A stretch of 64,000 bases of DNA from Lysinibacillus fusiformis (GTDB lineage Bacteria; Bacillota; Bacilli; Bacillales_A; Planococcaceae). The stretch is taken from contig NZ_PYWL01000003.1 in assembly GCF_003049525.1 (NCBI RefSeq), positions 248,001-312,000 of the forward strand, given 5' to 3'. This document shows, piece after piece, positions 7,749 through 18,517 of this stretch (positions are counted from its first letter, which is position 1; each line of letters starts with the position of its first letter). The position numbers and the translations under genes are program-made. The notes below the pieces were generated by a model. The model did no database searches. It was not told where the DNA came from and saw only the letters and a list, made by a program, of their open reading frames with translations.

Positions 7749-9077
7749 GTGCGAAAACGGAGAATCCTTAGTTACTTACTAGTGATATGGGTGACTTTTT
7801 TGTTAGCGTTTCCATTAACTTCGGCTTTTGCAAGCAGTAAGGTCTACCACGTTCCTATTCATAATGAAGTGGAGCGAGGGCTTCACGCATTTTTAGAACG
7901 AGCTTTTAATGAGGCTAAAGAAAACAATGCGAAAGCGATTATCTTAGATATACATACGCCTGGCGGATTTGTAAATGCAGCAAGTGATATCGCCATGCTT
8001 ATGGATGCAACGGATATACGGACGATTGCTTTTATTAATAAGGATGCCCATTCAGCAGGTGCTTTTTTAGCCTTACATGCGGATGAAATCTACATGGTAC
8101 TCAATGGAACAATCGGTGCAGCAGCTGTTATCGATTCAGCAGGTAATGCGGCCGATTTGAAAGCAAATAGTGCATGGCTTGCTCAAATGTCGGCAGCAGC
8201 GGAGACATCAGGTCGAGATCCTAAGTATGCTTTAGCAATGGCTGATTCGAGTTATGAATTGCCGGAATACCGTGCGGAAGGAAAAAATCTATTAACGCTT
8301 TCAGCATCGGAGGCATTAAAGGTCCAATACTCAGAGGGTACCGTGAAAAATTTTCAGGAACTTTTAGAGAAAATAGACTTACAAGAAAGTGATGTCGTTC
8401 CAATCGAACCAACATTCTCTGAGAAATTGGCTCGTTTTATTACAAATCCAATTATTGTTCCAATTTTATTATCCATTGCAAGTCTAGGTCTTGTAATGGA
8501 ACTCTATTCGCCAGGATTTGGAGTTCCAGGTATAATGGGATTATCAGCACTTGGTTTATTTTTCTTTGGACATATGGTTGCAGGCTTTGCTGGCTATGAA
8601 TCCTTATTGTTATTAATTATTGGTTTAGCACTTGTAGTTGCAGAGTTTTTTGTTCCTGGTGGAATTGTCGGTATTTTAGGTGGTGTTCTCATAATACTAA
8701 GTTTATTACTGGCAGGTGCAAATATTATGCAAATGATAATAGCAATTCTCATTGCGCTTGTAATAGCGATTATAGGAATGGTGATTCTGATGAAATTTTT
8801 CGGGAAAAAACTGCATGTCTTAAACAGGCTGGTGTTAATGGATGCAACTACGACAGAAGAGGGCTATGTATCCAACGTCAATCGCACAGAATTGTTAGGA
8901 AAAGTAGGGACTACACTTACTCCTTTACGTCCATCGGGTACAATGGTTCTTGGCAGTGAACGCATTGATGTTGTATCAGAGGGCGGCTATGTCGATGCAA
9001 ATAAACATGTAGAAATTATTAAAGTTGAAGGCTCACGCATTGTCGTGAGACAAACAGAAAAAGAGATGGAGGAATAG
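7749..9077 (+). CDS. NfeD-family membrane serine protease (YqeZ)
   Basis: A 442-residue NfeD1b-type protein. A signal peptide or first membrane helix covers residues 8-28. A ClpP-like domain follows, with the catalytic-type serine in DAHSAGAFLALHADEIYM and a distal lysine expected near residue 140. Four to five membrane helices cover about residues 225-350, and a C-terminal OB-fold NfeD domain ends the protein. The start is GTG with GAAGGGAGGG upstream. It lies 3 bases before floA; nfeD-floA pairs are conserved and the protease is thought to work in flotillin microdomains. Confidence 0.88.
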   Translation: MRKRRILSYLLVIWVTFLLAFPLTSAFASSKVYHVPIHNEVERGLHAFLERAFNEAKENNAKAIILDIHTPGGFVNAASDIAMLMDATDIRTIAFINKDAHSAGAFLALHADEIYMVLNGTIGAAAVIDSAGNAADLKANSAWLAQMSAAAETSGRDPKYALAMADSSYELPEYRAEGKNLLTLSASEALKVQYSEGTVKNFQELLEKIDLQESDVVPIEPTFSEKLARFITNPIIVPILLSIASLGLVMELYSPGFGVPGIMGLSALGLFFFGHMVAGFAGYESLLLLIIGLALVVAEFFVPGGIVGILGGVLIILSLLLAGANIMQMIIAILIALVIAIIGMVILMKFFGKKLHVLNRLVLMDATTTEEGYVSNVNRTELLGKVGTTLTPLRPSGTMVLGSERIDVVSEGGYVDANKHVEIIKVEGSRIVVRQTEKEMEE

Positions 9078-9080
9078 AAA

Positions 9081-10085
9081 ATGGGTTTTGATTTAGCATT
9101 AATTGGTCCTATCGCTGGACTGGTTATTTTATTCATTGTACTAGCGGTATTCTTTACCTTTGTACCAGTAGCACTATGGATTTCTGCACTGGCTGCAGGC
9201 GTCCGTGTTAGCATTTTCACATTAATTGGGATGCGTTTACGTCGTGTAATTCCGTCTCGAATTGTAAATCCGTTGATTAAAGCACATAAAGCAGGTTTAC
9301 CTGTTACGATTAACCAGCTTGAAAGTCACTATTTAGCTGGTGGTAATGTAGACCGAGTTGTCAATGCATTAATTGCTGCTCACCGCGCGAATATTGAATT
9401 ATCATTTGAGCGCTGTGCCGCGATTGATTTAGCTGGGCGAGATGTATTAGAGGCAGTTCAAATGTCTGTAAACCCAAAAGTTATTGAAACACCATTTATT
9501 TCAGGTGTAGCGATGAACGGGATTGAGGTAAAGGCTAAAGCCCGTATTACGGTACGTGCCAACATCGAGCGTTTAGTCGGTGGTGCTGGTGAAGAAACTG
9601 TTATTGCCCGTGTAGGGGAAGGGATTGTTTCTACAATTGGTTCGGCAACTAGCCATACAGAAGTATTAGAAAATCCGGATATGATTTCACAAACAGTTTT
9701 ATCAAAAGGTTTGGATTCAGGGACAGCCTTTGAAATCTTATCCATTGATATTGCTGATGTAGATATCGGTAAAAACATTGGTGCAGAATTACAAATTGAA
9801 CAAGCGCAAGCAGATAAAAACATTGCCCAAGCGAAGGCCGAAGAGCGTCGTGCAATGGCTGTAGCGAATGAGCAAGAAATGATTGCCCGTGTTCAAGAGA
9901 TGAAAGCGAAAGTTGTAGAAGCTGAAGCAGAAGTACCTCAAGCGATGGCGGAAGCATTACGCTCAGGTAATCTTGGTATTATGGATTACATGAACTATCG
10001 TAACATTCAAGCTGATACGGCTATGCGTGATTCCATTTCAAAAGTAAGCAACGACAAACCTGAAACAAACGAACCAAATGTTTAA
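9081..10085 (+). CDS. floA: Flotillin-like protein FloA
   Basis: A 334-residue membrane scaffold that organises functional membrane microdomains. An N-terminal hairpin membrane segment (residues 5-45) is followed by the PHB/SPFH-like domain and a C-terminal coiled coil rich in Glu, Ala and Gln ([18 protein letters not shown]). The family length is about 330 residues. A binding site (GGAGGAA) lies in the end of nfeD. It forms an operon with nfeD upstream and the unknown gene downstream. Confidence 0.95.
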   Translation: MGFDLALIGPIAGLVILFIVLAVFFTFVPVALWISALAAGVRVSIFTLIGMRLRRVIPSRIVNPLIKAHKAGLPVTINQLESHYLAGGNVDRVVNALIAAHRANIELSFERCAAIDLAGRDVLEAVQMSVNPKVIETPFISGVAMNGIEVKAKARITVRANIERLVGGAGEETVIARVGEGIVSTIGSATSHTEVLENPDMISQTVLSKGLDSGTAFEILSIDIADVDIGKNIGAELQIEQAQADKNIAQAKAEERRAMAVANEQEMIARVQEMKAKVVEAEAEVPQAMAEALRSGNLGIMDYMNYRNIQADTAMRDSISKVSNDKPETNEPNV

Positions 10086-10110
10086 TAACGGAAAGGAGCG
10101 GAACTAACAT

Positions 10111-10590
10111 ATGGAACAATTAATTATTTTTGCAATAATTGCCATAGTCAGCTCTATTTTCGGAAAATCAAAAAATAAGAAACCACAAAAACCGATGCCT
10201 CCTTTTAATAATAAGGATACACGTGTAGAGTCACCTGTTTTGGAAGAAACTCCGCAACGTCATCAAAAACCGCAAAGTTTTGAAGATTTTGCTCGAGAAT
10301 TTATTGGGGATTGGATTCCAGAAAATGAAAAGGTTCAAGACACTAAAAAAAATGTTGAGGAACAAGTGAAGAAGGAAGTACCAAGCTATGTTGCGCCACC
10401 TGTCATTCCAGCTGATGTGCCACACCGCTCGTCTACTCGAGAGCGAAAAGGACGATTAGCAGCTGGGAAGGAAGAAGTGAAAGCAACTGGGACTCATTCT
10501 CCTTTTCAAGTTCCACAATCTAAAACGGCTCTCATGCAGGCTGTGGTAATGGCTGAAATATTAGGTCCTCCAAAAGCAAAAAGAAAATAA
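10111..10590 (+). CDS. Membrane-anchored protein of unknown function
   Basis: I do not recognise this 159-residue protein. A short hydrophobic anchor at residues 2-16 is followed by a Lys/Pro-rich, low-complexity middle and a short helical C-terminus (ALMQAVVMAEILGPPKAKRK). GGAAAGGAGCGG precedes the ATG. It sits 25 bases after floA where B. subtilis has the unrelated yqfB. The position suggests a small cytoplasmic-face partner of NfeD/FloA, but this is inference from context only. Confidence 0.75.
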   Translation: MEQLIIFAIIAIVSSIFGKSKNKKPQKPMPPFNNKDTRVESPVLEETPQRHQKPQSFEDFAREFIGDWIPENEKVQDTKKNVEEQVKKEVPSYVAPPVIPADVPHRSSTRERKGRLAAGKEEVKATGTHSPFQVPQSKTALMQAVVMAEILGPPKAKRK

Positions 10591-10595
10591 CTAGC

Positions 10596-10646
10596 ATGTC
10601 CTCCTTTTTCGATGCATATATTGCCGAAGAAGGAGGCATTTTTTTT
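10596..10646 (+). terminator. Terminator-like hairpin that encloses the yqfC ribosome binding site
   Basis: CCTCCTTTTTC (10600-10610) can pair with GAAGAAGGAGG (10626-10636), followed by eight T (10639-10646). This has the form of an intrinsic terminator. The AAGGAGG arm is also the only binding site for the yqfC ATG at 10647. It could end the floA transcript and restrain yqfC translation from read-through RNA. Confidence 0.65.
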
Positions 10647-10895
10647 ATGAAAAAATTATTTCAATTAACGCCACTACTTGAATTGTCCGAATTTGAATCA
10701 TTAAAAATCATTGGACCTTATCGTTTTATTCATGCAGATGCAACGACATGTTCGTTTGCTTATGCAGATTATCATATTACTGTTACTGCGGATCTGGTGA
10801 AGATTCATGCACTAAAAGAAGAAATGCTTCATCTTTCTGTTGAAAATTTACAAGAGATTCATATGAAAATGACAAAGAATATGGGTGTGAGCTAA
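10647..10895 (+). CDS. yqfC: Sporulation protein YqfC
   Basis: An 82-residue YqfC/YabP-family protein, mother-cell expressed in B. subtilis. It carries the short beta-rich domain (FESLKIIGPYRFIHADAT) typical of the family. The ATG at 10647 has AAGGAGG 10 bases upstream and matches the family MKKLFQLT N-terminus; an earlier ATG at 10596 lies inside the hairpin arm and is unlikely. yqfD starts one base after its stop. Confidence 0.85.
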   Translation: MKKLFQLTPLLELSEFESLKIIGPYRFIHADATTCSFAYADYHITVTADLVKIHALKEEMLHLSVENLQEIHMKMTKNMGVS

Positions 10896-10896
10896 A

Positions 10897-12009
10897 ATGT
10901 GGAATAATCGGCCAATCATTATACGTATAAAGCGCCATGAAAATGTTCATCCTTTTATTCAAGCATTGCACGCACAACATGTTCCATTAAAGCGTGTTGT
11001 CTTTAGAGAACAAGAGGTTTCATTTGAAACAACGATGCATCATTTACCAAAAATTCGCCGTATACGAAGAGGCTTTCGTTTGAAAATGGCTGTTTTTTAT
11101 GCGGATGAGCTGCAAGTTTTCCGAGCTCAGGTTTGGACTTTGATTGGTTTGGCTTTAATGATTGCCATCCCAATAATTGGTGCGCAAGTGATTTGGAAAG
11201 TAGACATTGAAGCCGCGACACCTGAATTGGAGCAGCGCTTAGGTAAAACCTTTCATGATACATTTCAAATAGAAACACCACTTTCTAAAAAAAAATTACC
11301 TTCTAATACTGTTATACGCCAAAAGCTACTAGAACAGCATCGAGAACTTTCTTGGGTGCATATTGAAAAAAATGGAGGACGCGTGGTACTAAGACCACAG
11401 GAGTCACCTAAACAAACGAAGCAGACAAATGAAAAATTGGCATCGCAATTAGTAGCAACGAAAAGCGGTATTATTACTCACTTTGATATCCAAAATGGGG
11501 AGCGGAAAATTTCAGTAAATGATACAGCCTATGAGGGGGATGTTCTTGTTAGTGGTGTGATTGAAAGTGGAACAAATCATGTCTTTGTTGGCGCAAAGGG
11601 CGAGGTTTATGCAGACTATTGGCTAGAATGTACTTTTAAAATTCCTACAAAAATTACAATGGAAACCTTGCAACAAAAGCAATGGCGAGTATTGGTGAAA
11701 GGTATTCATCAAGAAAAAGTTGATTATGTGCAAAAAAAGGATTTACCGAATTGGCTAGACCCTTATGTGTCAATTGTGGAGGAACAGCAAACGAAAACGA
11801 TGCAGGTGGAGCTTGATGAATCGAAAATTGAGACTTTACTCATCCCACTCCTGCATGAAAAAGTAATACGTTCGTTACCTGCTAAATCCATCATCAAAAA
11901 AGAAAACCTTTTACAGGCAAAGTGGGGTAATGGTACAGTTGAAGGGAAAGTTCTATTTTTAGTCAATGAAAACATTGCAAGTCCAATACATGGCCTACAA
12001 GGAGAATGA
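10897..12009 (+). CDS. yqfD: Sporulation protein YqfD
   Basis: A 370-residue protein of the YqfD family, SigE-controlled and needed for efficient sporulation in B. subtilis. Residues 1-75 are basic and cytoplasmic, one membrane helix follows at about 84-104 (LIGLALMIAIPIIGAQVIW), and the large extracellular part includes a segment resembling a FtsQ-type POTRA domain. It starts 1 base after yqfC and ends at phoH, so it sits in the same run. The role in engulfment or coat assembly is not visible in the sequence. Confidence 0.9.
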   Translation: MWNNRPIIIRIKRHENVHPFIQALHAQHVPLKRVVFREQEVSFETTMHHLPKIRRIRRGFRLKMAVFYADELQVFRAQVWTLIGLALMIAIPIIGAQVIWKVDIEAATPELEQRLGKTFHDTFQIETPLSKKKLPSNTVIRQKLLEQHRELSWVHIEKNGGRVVLRPQESPKQTKQTNEKLASQLVATKSGIITHFDIQNGERKISVNDTAYEGDVLVSGVIESGTNHVFVGAKGEVYADYWLECTFKIPTKITMETLQQKQWRVLVKGIHQEKVDYVQKKDLPNWLDPYVSIVEEQQTKTMQVELDESKIETLLIPLLHEKVIRSLPAKSIIKKENLLQAKWGNGTVEGKVLFLVNENIASPIHGLQGE

Positions 12010-12011
12010 TT

Positions 12012-12968
12012 ATGTCAGAACAGTTAACTGTATTACAAGTGGATAATCCAAACGAAGCGGTTATGCTACTCGGAATTTCCGATGCAAATATGAAGCTGGT
12101 TGAGGAAGCACTTAATGTTCATATCATTACCCGTGGTGAACAAATTCAACTTGCGGGTGAAGAAAGTGCTAAGGAACAGGCAACATATCTGCTGCATGCA
12201 TTATTGAAGGTCATTCGCAAAGGTATTAATATTGATCAACGTGATGTATCTACAGCTATTGAAATGACTCAAAAAGGTACCATTGAATATTTCGCAGAAC
12301 TTTATGATGAAGAAATAGCACGCACGACAAAAGGTAAACCAATTCGTGCAAAAACAATTGGTCAACGAGAATACATACAAGCAATCCGTCATAAAGACGT
12401 TGTTTTTGGTATAGGTCCAGCCGGTACTGGGAAAACGTATTTAGCGGTAGTCATGGCAACGCAGGCACTTAAAAATGGGCATGTCAAGCGCATTATTTTA
12501 ACTCGTCCCGCTGTTGAAGCAGGAGAGTCTCTAGGCTTCCTTCCTGGTGATTTAAAGGAAAAGGTAGATCCTTATTTAAGACCTCTCTATGACGCCTTAA
12601 ACGACATCTACGGGTCTGAACAGACCCAACGATTGATTGAACGAGGAACGATTGAAATTGCTCCATTGGCTTATATGCGTGGCCGTACATTAGATGATGC
12701 TTTCGTTATTTTAGATGAAGCACAAAATACAACTCATCAACAAATGAAAATGTTTTTAACACGATTAGGCTTCGGTTCGAAAATGGTAATTACAGGTGAT
12801 AAAACACAAATCGATTTGCCTAAAAATACGGAGTCTGGCTTAATCGTAGCAGAACGTACATTAAAATATGTAAAATCAATCCATTTCCAAGTGCTAGAAC
12901 AGGGGGATGTTGTCCGTCACCCAATAGTAGCCAAAATCATCCAAGCCTACGAAGAACAGCAACTTTAG
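12012..12968 (+). CDS. phoH: PhoH-like ATPase
   Basis: A 318-residue cytoplasmic P-loop ATPase, probably acting on RNA. Walker A is GPAGTGKTYLA and Walker B is VILDEAQN. An N-terminal KH-like segment precedes the ATPase core. The ATG at 12012 has AAGGAG 7 bases upstream; the ATG at 12006 is too close to that site. It runs on from yqfD without a gap and precedes pgpH and ybeY, as in most Firmicutes. phoH, ybeY and era are commonly linked in ribosome maturation. Confidence 0.93.
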   Translation: MSEQLTVLQVDNPNEAVMLLGISDANMKLVEEALNVHIITRGEQIQLAGEESAKEQATYLLHALLKVIRKGINIDQRDVSTAIEMTQKGTIEYFAELYDEEIARTTKGKPIRAKTIGQREYIQAIRHKDVVFGIGPAGTGKTYLAVVMATQALKNGHVKRIILTRPAVEAGESLGFLPGDLKEKVDPYLRPLYDALNDIYGSEQTQRLIERGTIEIAPLAYMRGRTLDDAFVILDEAQNTTHQQMKMFLTRLGFGSKMVITGDKTQIDLPKNTESGLIVAERTLKYVKSIHFQVLEQGDVVRHPIVAKIIQAYEEQQL

Positions 12969-13077
12969 AATGGCAAAGCCTTTCTAAAGTCTGCCCCGAA
13001 AGCGAAGCGACAGGGGCAACAGGGTTAAACAAGTCTGCCCTGTAAATGTGAATGATTAAAATATGGAAAAAAATGTG

Positions 13078-13108
13078 ACAGCTATACGAATTTGTATAGC
13101 TGTTTTTT
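13078..13108 (+). terminator. phoH terminator
   Basis: A perfect 10-bp stem (13078-13087 with 13094-13103) is followed by TTTTTT. It separates phoH from pgpH, so pgpH should have its own promoter. Confidence 0.85.
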
Positions 13109-13181
13109 GCTTTCTTATACATTTTTCGAGAAAAATGTATGTTGAATTGGTATGATAGAAGGTAGATAGAGGAGGTGCCAG

Positions 13182-15302
13182 ATGGAGAAACAACTTCGAA
13201 AATTTACAGAGCTTATCGGTTTTCGCTATTTTATTATCATCATTCTCATTTTAACAGGATGCCTACAATTTGGATTGATGTATGGCAATGTTAAAGGAGT
13301 TACATATGATTTCAAACCTTTACAGTTAGCCCCTGAAACCGTACGATCTACTAAAACAATAGAAGATACCTACAAGACACAGCAAGAGCGGGAAAAAGCC
13401 GCAACTGCAGTAGGCCCGGTCTATCAATTTTCGGAGGATGTCGCCAAGCAAAGAGCAGCGATTGTCACATCGTTATTTGATTATGTACTTGAGGTAAAAA
13501 AGGATGTGGCAAATAGTAAGGAACCTATTGCAATTGCCGATCAAGTAGGGCAGCTTCGCAAAAAATTTGAATCGCTCGATGAAGATCAAATGCCACTCAT
13601 CTTCACGGATTCACAGCTAGAAGGACTTTTAGTGCAGAGCGATGAGGATTTAAATAGAACAAGTATCCAATTATCCAAAACCGTAGAGGAATACTTACAA
13701 AAATCCATTCGACCTGAAAATGTCTTTGTTGCTCAAAATGACTTTGAGACGAAAATTCGAGGACAAAGAGGGTATCCAGATAAAATATTCAATACGGTTG
13801 TTTTAATTGGCCGTACAAGCATCATTGAAAATGAAACCGTTAACGAAGAGCAAACGAAAATAAGAAAAGAACAAGCGAAGGAAAGTGTAGAGCCTACAAG
13901 AATTTTACAAGGTCAAATTATTGTGCAGGAAGGCCAGATTATTGATAAAGAGGCATTTCGACAATTAGAGCTTTTAGGGATGATTAGTAATCAAGCTTCC
14001 TTAAAACCAATTGCAGGACTCATAATTTTAACACTGCTCCAAATGGTGTTTATGTATATTTTATTCGAGCGTTGGGAGGCTAACGAACGAAAAAAACGAA
14101 ATGCATTATTGGTAACAGTGATTGTTTATAGTTTGTCCATCTTGCTAATGAAATTTATTAGCTTAGTTTCTGGCGGATTTGATGTGACCATTGCCTTCCT
14201 TTTCCCAACAGCATTGGCTACGATGCTTGTCCGTCTATTGGCAGATGATAAAGCAGCAGTGCTTGTTACAGTTATGACTGCTGCTTCGGCTGGCGTTATT
14301 TTTCAAGAAGGCTATTCATCCGTTATGCAAATGGAAATTACGCTTTATATCATTTTCGGAGGGTTTGCAAGTTTATTCTTTTTGCGTAGTGTTGAGAAGC
14401 GGTCCCATATTTTACAGGCAGTTGCGGTTATTTCTCTTGTAAATATGGCTTTTATCGCCTTCTATTTATTAATGACACAATCATCCTATGGTTTACCAGA
14501 ATTAGTGTTTTACTTTGTAGCGGCTATGTTATCTGCATTGCTTTCTGGTGCATTGACAATGGGTCTTTTACCATTCTTTGAGTCAGCATTTAGTTTATTA
14601 TCGTCATTACGTTTAATTGAGCTATCCAATCCAAATCATCCATTATTAAAAAAATTACTAATGGAAGCACCAGGAACATATCATCATAGTGTGATGGTCG
14701 CAAACTTAGCTGAAGCTGCCTGTGAAGAAATAGGAGCAGATGGGTTACTAGCTCGTGTAGGGTGCTACTATCATGATATCGGAAAAACAAAGAGACCAGC
14801 TTTCTTCATTGAAAATCAGATGTCAGGCATTAATCCGCACGATTCTTTGCCTCCTGAAACAAGTGCAGAAATTATCATTGCTCATACAACTGACGGTGCA
14901 GACATGTTAAGACGCTATAAAATGCCTCAGGAAATTATTGATATTGCGTTGCAGCATCATGGGACAAGTTTGTTAAAATTTTTCTTGTTTAAAGCGAAAG
15001 AGCAAGGGAAATCCTTTGATGAGGCTACGTTTAGATATCCTGGCCCAAAACCGCAAACGAAGGAAGCAGCGGTTATAAGTGTGGCAGATAGTGTAGAGGC
15101 AGCAGTACGTTCAATGAAAGAGCCGAATGCTGAGAAAATTCATAAGCTAGTACGAGCTATTATTGACGATCGAGTACAAGATAACCAGTTTGATGAATGC
15201 GATATTTCAATAAAAGAGTTAAAATGTATAGAGAGAGTACTTTGCGAAACGTTGAACGGGATTTTCCATTCACGTATTGAATATCCAAAGGCAGATAAGT
15301 AG
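13182..15302 (+). CDS. pgpH: Cyclic-di-AMP phosphodiesterase PgpH (YqfF)
   Basis: A membrane HD-domain phosphodiesterase that hydrolyses c-di-AMP to pApA. One N-terminal membrane helix (residues 17-35) is followed by a 7TMR-HDED extracellular domain (about 50-270), seven membrane helices (about 275-480) and a cytoplasmic HD domain. Metal ligands are seen in [34 protein letters not shown] and ALQHHGT. The 706 residues are the usual length. GGAGGTGCC precedes the ATG. The protein sets the level of the messenger read by the ktr riboswitch at 6859-7012. Confidence 0.94.
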   Translation: MEKQLRKFTELIGFRYFIIIILILTGCLQFGLMYGNVKGVTYDFKPLQLAPETVRSTKTIEDTYKTQQEREKAATAVGPVYQFSEDVAKQRAAIVTSLFDYVLEVKKDVANSKEPIAIADQVGQLRKKFESLDEDQMPLIFTDSQLEGLLVQSDEDLNRTSIQLSKTVEEYLQKSIRPENVFVAQNDFETKIRGQRGYPDKIFNTVVLIGRTSIIENETVNEEQTKIRKEQAKESVEPTRILQGQIIVQEGQIIDKEAFRQLELLGMISNQASLKPIAGLIILTLLQMVFMYILFERWEANERKKRNALLVTVIVYSLSILLMKFISLVSGGFDVTIAFLFPTALATMLVRLLADDKAAVLVTVMTAASAGVIFQEGYSSVMQMEITLYIIFGGFASLFFLRSVEKRSHILQAVAVISLVNMAFIAFYLLMTQSSYGLPELVFYFVAAMLSALLSGALTMGLLPFFESAFSLLSSLRLIELSNPNHPLLKKLLMEAPGTYHHSVMVANLAEAACEEIGADGLLARVGCYYHDIGKTKRPAFFIENQMSGINPHDSLPPETSAEIIIAHTTDGADMLRRYKMPQEIIDIALQHHGTSLLKFFLFKAKEQGKSFDEATFRYPGPKPQTKEAAVISVADSVEAAVRSMKEPNAEKIHKLVRAIIDDRVQDNQFDECDISIKELKCIERVLCETLNGIFHSRIEYPKADK

Positions 15303-15310
15303 GAGGATCT

Positions 15311-15784
15311 ATGATTTTAACAATTGATTTTACAGATGAAACAAATGAAGTGGCGGCACAACATATAGAGCTTGTAGAAAAGCTTTTGCAACATGCAGCG
15401 AGTGTAGAAAACATCGAGCCAGAAACAGAGGTTTCTGTGACGTTTGTCACAAATGACACGATTCAAGATATAAATCGCGAGTATCGCGGGAAAGATCAAC
15501 CAACCGATGTCATTTCCTTTGCATTGGAGGAACTAGGTGAAGGTGAAATGACTGTAACTTTTGAAGGAATGCCCCGTATACTAGGCGATATTATTATTTC
15601 GACAGATCGTGCAAAAGAGCAAGCTGAGGAATACACTCACTCCTTTGAAAGAGAATTGGGTTTTTTAGCTGTCCATGGCTTTTTACATTTACTCGGTTAT
15701 GACCATATGGAGCCTGAAGAGGAAAAAGTGATGTTTACAAAACAAGATGAAATATTACAAACTTTTGGTTTAGGACGAGATTAA
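15311..15784 (+). CDS. ybeY: Endoribonuclease YbeY
   Basis: A single-strand RNase involved in 16S rRNA 3'-end maturation and ribosome quality control. The 157 residues contain the UPF0054 zinc motif [11 protein letters not shown], with three His ligands near residues 117-127. AGGAGG lies before the ATG, 8 bases after pgpH. dgkA follows directly at its stop. Confidence 0.95.
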   Translation: MILTIDFTDETNEVAAQHIELVEKLLQHAASVENIEPETEVSVTFVTNDTIQDINREYRGKDQPTDVISFALEELGEGEMTVTFEGMPRILGDIIISTDRAKEQAEEYTHSFERELGFLAVHGFLHLLGYDHMEPEEEKVMFTKQDEILQTFGLGRD

Positions 15785-16135
15785 ATGGATTTGCGTAAAT
15801 ACTTGCGATCATTTGGCTATGCGTTTGAAGGCATTATAACTGCAAGTAAAGAACAAAATTTAAGATCACATATTGTGAGTGCAGTCATTGTCATACTGGC
15901 TGGTTATTTTACAGGTTTGTCTCGAACGGAATGGTATATTGTGCTACTATTAATAGCACTTATGTTTGCATTGGAAATGATAAATACAGCTATTGAAAGA
16001 GTAGTGGATTTGGCATCGCCGAACCTTCACCCACTCGCCAAGCAGGCAAAAGATATCGCAGCAGGTGCTGTGCTTGTATTTGCGCTATTCAGTGCTATAA
16101 TCGGATTACTTATCTTCTTACCAAAATGGTTGTAA
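15785..16135 (+). CDS. dgkA: Undecaprenol kinase / diacylglycerol kinase DgkA
   Basis: A 116-residue integral membrane kinase with three helices. The family motif is EMINTAIERVVDLASP, with the catalytic Glu of the AIE triad. In Gram-positives the substrate is undecaprenol, which recycles the cell-wall lipid carrier. The ATG follows the ybeY stop with no gap, and its binding site would be within ybeY. The order ybeY-dgkA-cdd-era matches B. subtilis. Confidence 0.93.
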   Translation: MDLRKYLRSFGYAFEGIITASKEQNLRSHIVSAVIVILAGYFTGLSRTEWYIVLLLIALMFALEMINTAIERVVDLASPNLHPLAKQAKDIAAGAVLVFALFSAIIGLLIFLPKWL

Positions 16136-16200
16136 TCGAAGTGAGTATCTGATATGAAAAATTAACTGTATTATACTAACGTGAGGGAGAAATATGATAG

Positions 16201-17518
<1,318 letters not shown>

Positions 17519-17608
17519 GATGCTTTGCTGACTAGGGTAACACCGTCAAAAAACTAAGGTCTACAGCATTGGCGGTGTGAATGCCCTCGGTCATATAGAT
17601 TTTACTTT

Positions 17609-17636
17609 GAGCTGTCCAAAATATTTTGGAGAGCTC
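17609..17636. repeat. 28-bp palindrome between era and recO
   Basis: The arms 17609-17622 and 17623-17636 are complementary over 14 bp with one mismatch and no spacer; the core TCCAAAATATTTTGGA is perfect. It lies 38 bases before recO. It may be a terminator-like or protein-binding element. Confidence 0.6.
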
Positions 17637-17673
17637 TATTTTCATGGACAGTTTATAGGAAAGGAGGGGGACT

Positions 17674-18462
17674 ATGCTTCATAAATGGGAAGGAATTGTT
17701 TTAAAAGTACGCGCTTATGGTGAATCTAATAAAATTGTTACGTTGCTTACGCGGGAGGCAGGGAAGGTAGCAACCATGGCAAGAGGTGCGAAAAAGCCTT
17801 CTAGTAGATTAGCGTCGGTCACACAGCCTTTTACATATGGCATGTTTATGGTACAACACCATACTGGTATGGGGACATTGCAACAAGGGGAGCATTTGAA
17901 TTCAATGCGCCATATTCGTGAGGATATCATAGCTACTGCCTATGCTAGCTATATTATGGAACTTGTGGAGCGGGTCGTAGAAGAGGGAAAACCAGAGCCT
18001 TTCGCCTTTGATGTCCTGCTGCAAGCGCTCCAAGCGATAGAGGATGGCTATGATCCTGAATCCATCACACTCTTTGCTGAATGGAAGATGCTACCCTATA
18101 CAGGAGTCCAGCCTATATTACACGCCTGTGCCGCATGTGGGGCTGTAGATGGGGAATTTGCTTTTTCCTTTGCACAAGGTGGTTTTTTATGCCATCGTTG
18201 TTATCAGCATGATCCCTATATTATTCGCCTAACGCCGACACAACTTAAGCTTATTCGTATGTTCTATACAGTTCCCATCGATCAAATCGGGAAAATTGAA
18301 TTAAAAAAGGAAACGAAATATTTTATAAAAAAAATTATAACAACAATCTATGAAGAACAAACCGGAATTCGTTTTAAGACGAGAAAGTTCATCGAGCAGT
18401 TAGAGAGAACCCCTGAATTACAAATACGCACTGTGAACGAAGAAAAGCCAGAAGAACCTTAA
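17674..18462 (+). CDS. recO: DNA repair protein RecO
   Basis: Loads RecA onto SSB-coated DNA in the RecFOR pathway. The 262 residues have an N-terminal OB fold (WEGIVLKVRAYGESNKIVTL), a helical core and a zinc motif CAACG...CHRC near residues 150-175. AAAGGAGGGGG precedes the ATG. The stop codon TAA is part of the TAAC target duplication of the IS element that begins 2 bases later, so the protein is intact although its terminator is split. Confidence 0.95.
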   Translation: MLHKWEGIVLKVRAYGESNKIVTLLTREAGKVATMARGAKKPSSRLASVTQPFTYGMFMVQHHTGMGTLQQGEHLNSMRHIREDIIATAYASYIMELVERVVEEGKPEPFAFDVLLQALQAIEDGYDPESITLFAEWKMLPYTGVQPILHACAACGAVDGEFAFSFAQGGFLCHRCYQHDPYIIRLTPTQLKLIRMFYTVPIDQIGKIELKKETKYFIKKIITTIYEEQTGIRFKTRKFIEQLERTPELQIRTVNEEKPEEP

Positions 18463-18463
18463 C
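18460..18463. repeat. TAAC target-site duplication, left copy
   Basis: TAAC here and again at 19571-19574 directly flank the inverted repeats of the IS3-family element. It includes the recO stop codon. A short duplication is usual for IS3-family elements. Confidence 0.75.
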
Positions 18464-18470
18464 TGAACTG

Positions 18471-18517
18471 CCCCGTAAAAGTTAGACATCAATCTAACTT
18501 TTACGGGGGTTTTTTTT
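18471..18517 (+). terminator. Terminator at the left end of the IS
   Basis: A perfect 16-bp stem (18471-18486 with 18493-18508) is followed by eight T that run up to the orfA ATG at 18518. It would stop read-in from recO and can replace the recO terminator that the insertion split. Confidence 0.85.

Noticed and set aside
12969..13060. Tandem GTCTGCCC words after phoH as a repeat family
   Set aside because: Two imperfect copies only; the TGCCCC...GGGGCA pairing may be a minor hairpin, and a normal terminator follows at 13078.
17519..17673. yqzL-like small gene between era and recO
   Set aside because: The expected DFTWxxF...YLLYKE pattern is absent, and no start with a binding site gives a matching product.
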